NCBI GenBank assembly: GCA_947494325.1
Contig: CANLUS010000010.1
Span: 1 to 32,178 of the forward strand
DNA from: an uncultured Flavobacteriaceae bacterium
GTDB taxonomy: Bacteria > Bacteroidota > Bacteroidia > Flavobacteriales > Flavobacteriaceae
Direction of reading: 5' to 3'
Length of the DNA stretch: 32,178 bases
Shown here one piece after another: positions 32,045-32,178 of this stretch. Position 1 is the stretch's first letter. Every line of letters begins with the position of its first letter. The position numbers and the translations under genes are program-made. Below the pieces are notes generated by a model. It searched no databases. It saw nothing but the letters and a program-made list of their open reading frames with translations, and was not told the DNA's origin.

Positions 32045-32178
32045 ATGAATAAAATAATTCTTACATCAATTAGCATAATTTTCGCTTTCAATTCAATTTT
32101 AGGACAAACTAACGAAGAAAAATACGCAGAAGACGTAAAATCAGTTGATGCAATAATAAATGCATATTATGATGTTGT
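32045..32178 (+). CDS. Exported NTF2/SnoaL-like protein (3' end missing)
   Basis: The first ~44 residues of a protein cut by the window edge. It has a signal peptide (ILTSISIIFAFNSILGQ) and then KYAEDVKSVDAIINAYYDV, which matches the start of an NTF2-like domain (the S/VDAIIxAxYDV pattern). The ligand or partner cannot be told from this fragment. Cassette 37. Confidence 0.66.
   Translation, partial: MNKIILTSISIIFAFNSILGQTNEEKYAEDVKSVDAIINAYYDV

Larger units (their letters stand above)
1..32178 (+). mobile_element. Integron-like gene cassette array (sites 0-36, cassettes 1-37)
   Basis: The window is tiled from end to end by forward-strand cassettes, each made of a short leader, one or two genes and a palindromic attC-like site. 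All sites share the plan [tag complement]AAC-spacer-left arm ... right arm-spacer-GTT[next tag]. The cassette order shows no pathway logic, and several cassettes are paralogous. No recombinase lies inside the window, so by integron terminology this is either the distal part of an integron or an integrase-less cluster of attC sites. The cassette structure is directly visible; the integron-type mechanism is inferred. Confidence 0.88.

Noticed and set aside
1-32178. CRISPR array or REP/BIME-type repeat
   Set aside because: Repeats are 104-280 bp palindromes spaced by whole genes, with no short uniform spacers; tags depend on the enclosed cassette, which neither repeat type explains.
1-32178. Insertion sequences or IS200/IS605-type guide-sequence elements
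   Set aside because: No transposase is present and many different genes share the same boundary type. A TnpA-like single-strand mechanism cannot be fully excluded but fits less well than attC-type sites.

Overview
This AT-rich window looks like part of a Bacteroidota genome, most likely Flavobacteriia. The reasons are five proteins of the DUF6090 type (N-terminus like MIKFFRKIRQ, then YAIGEIVLVVIGILIAL), many small lipoproteins, YwqK/MORN-type repeat proteins, few Shine-Dalgarno sites and strong A/T bias. No tRNA, rRNA, CRISPR array, IS transposase or integrase gene is visible.

The whole window is one gene-cassette array. I count 37 copies of an imperfect-palindrome site (36 complete, one cut by the left edge), here called sites 0-36. 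They bound 36 complete cassettes and one partial one. Nearly every cassette is one short forward-strand gene, or occasionally two, followed by its site. The sites resemble integron attC sites: outer boxes NNNNAAC and GTTNNNN, a short unpaired spacer, and inner arms that pair. Class A has arms GGCTATA.../...CATAGCC (about 132 bp, or about 206 bp with a longer middle). Class B has arms GTGTATA.../...CATACAC (about 130 bp, one of 203 bp). Class C has compensated arms, GTATAAA or GTATATA. Class D has arms GGGCTAAAC/GTTTAGCCC (280 bp).

The most striking rule is at cassette ends. The first 8-14 bases of a cassette, counted from the core G, are the reverse complement of the bases at the left end of that cassette's own site. 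I checked 36 cassettes: 34 match perfectly over at least 8 bases, one matches 9 of 10, and one (cassette 33) fails because its 5' tag was exchanged. Tags differ between most cassettes. This is what an integron circle would give, but the variable tag is longer and looser than the canonical GTTRRRY. In addition, top-strand mismatches in the inner arms are A-C, which become G-T wobbles on the bottom strand, so the bottom strand folds better, as in attC sites.

Layout. 1-10.4 kb: MORN/TPR protein, KptA-like RNA 2'-phosphotransferase, DUF6090, lipoproteins, a HEPN-like protein and membrane proteins. 10.4-17.1 kb: small unknown genes, a GNAT acetyltransferase with a PfkB-type kinase, a zincin-type metalloprotein, and secreted or lipid-anchored proteins. 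17.3-19.4 kb: a PIN-domain gene with a HEPN-domain gene in one cassette. 19.4-26.8 kb: a lipoprotein, a monooxygenase-like pair, DUF6090 genes and membrane proteins. 26.8-30.3 kb: two nearly identical ORF-less cassettes with class D sites, flanking a two-gene DUF2750 cassette and two lipoprotein cassettes. 30.3-32.2 kb: a tandem DUF6090 cassette and the start of a secreted NTF2-like protein.

The genes do not form a pathway. The shared logic is mobility: paralogous cassettes (DUF6090, two lipoprotein pairs) recur with the same tag but often a different site class, so genes, tags and site bodies have been reshuffled. A recombinase, if still present, would be expected upstream of the left edge or elsewhere in the genome.
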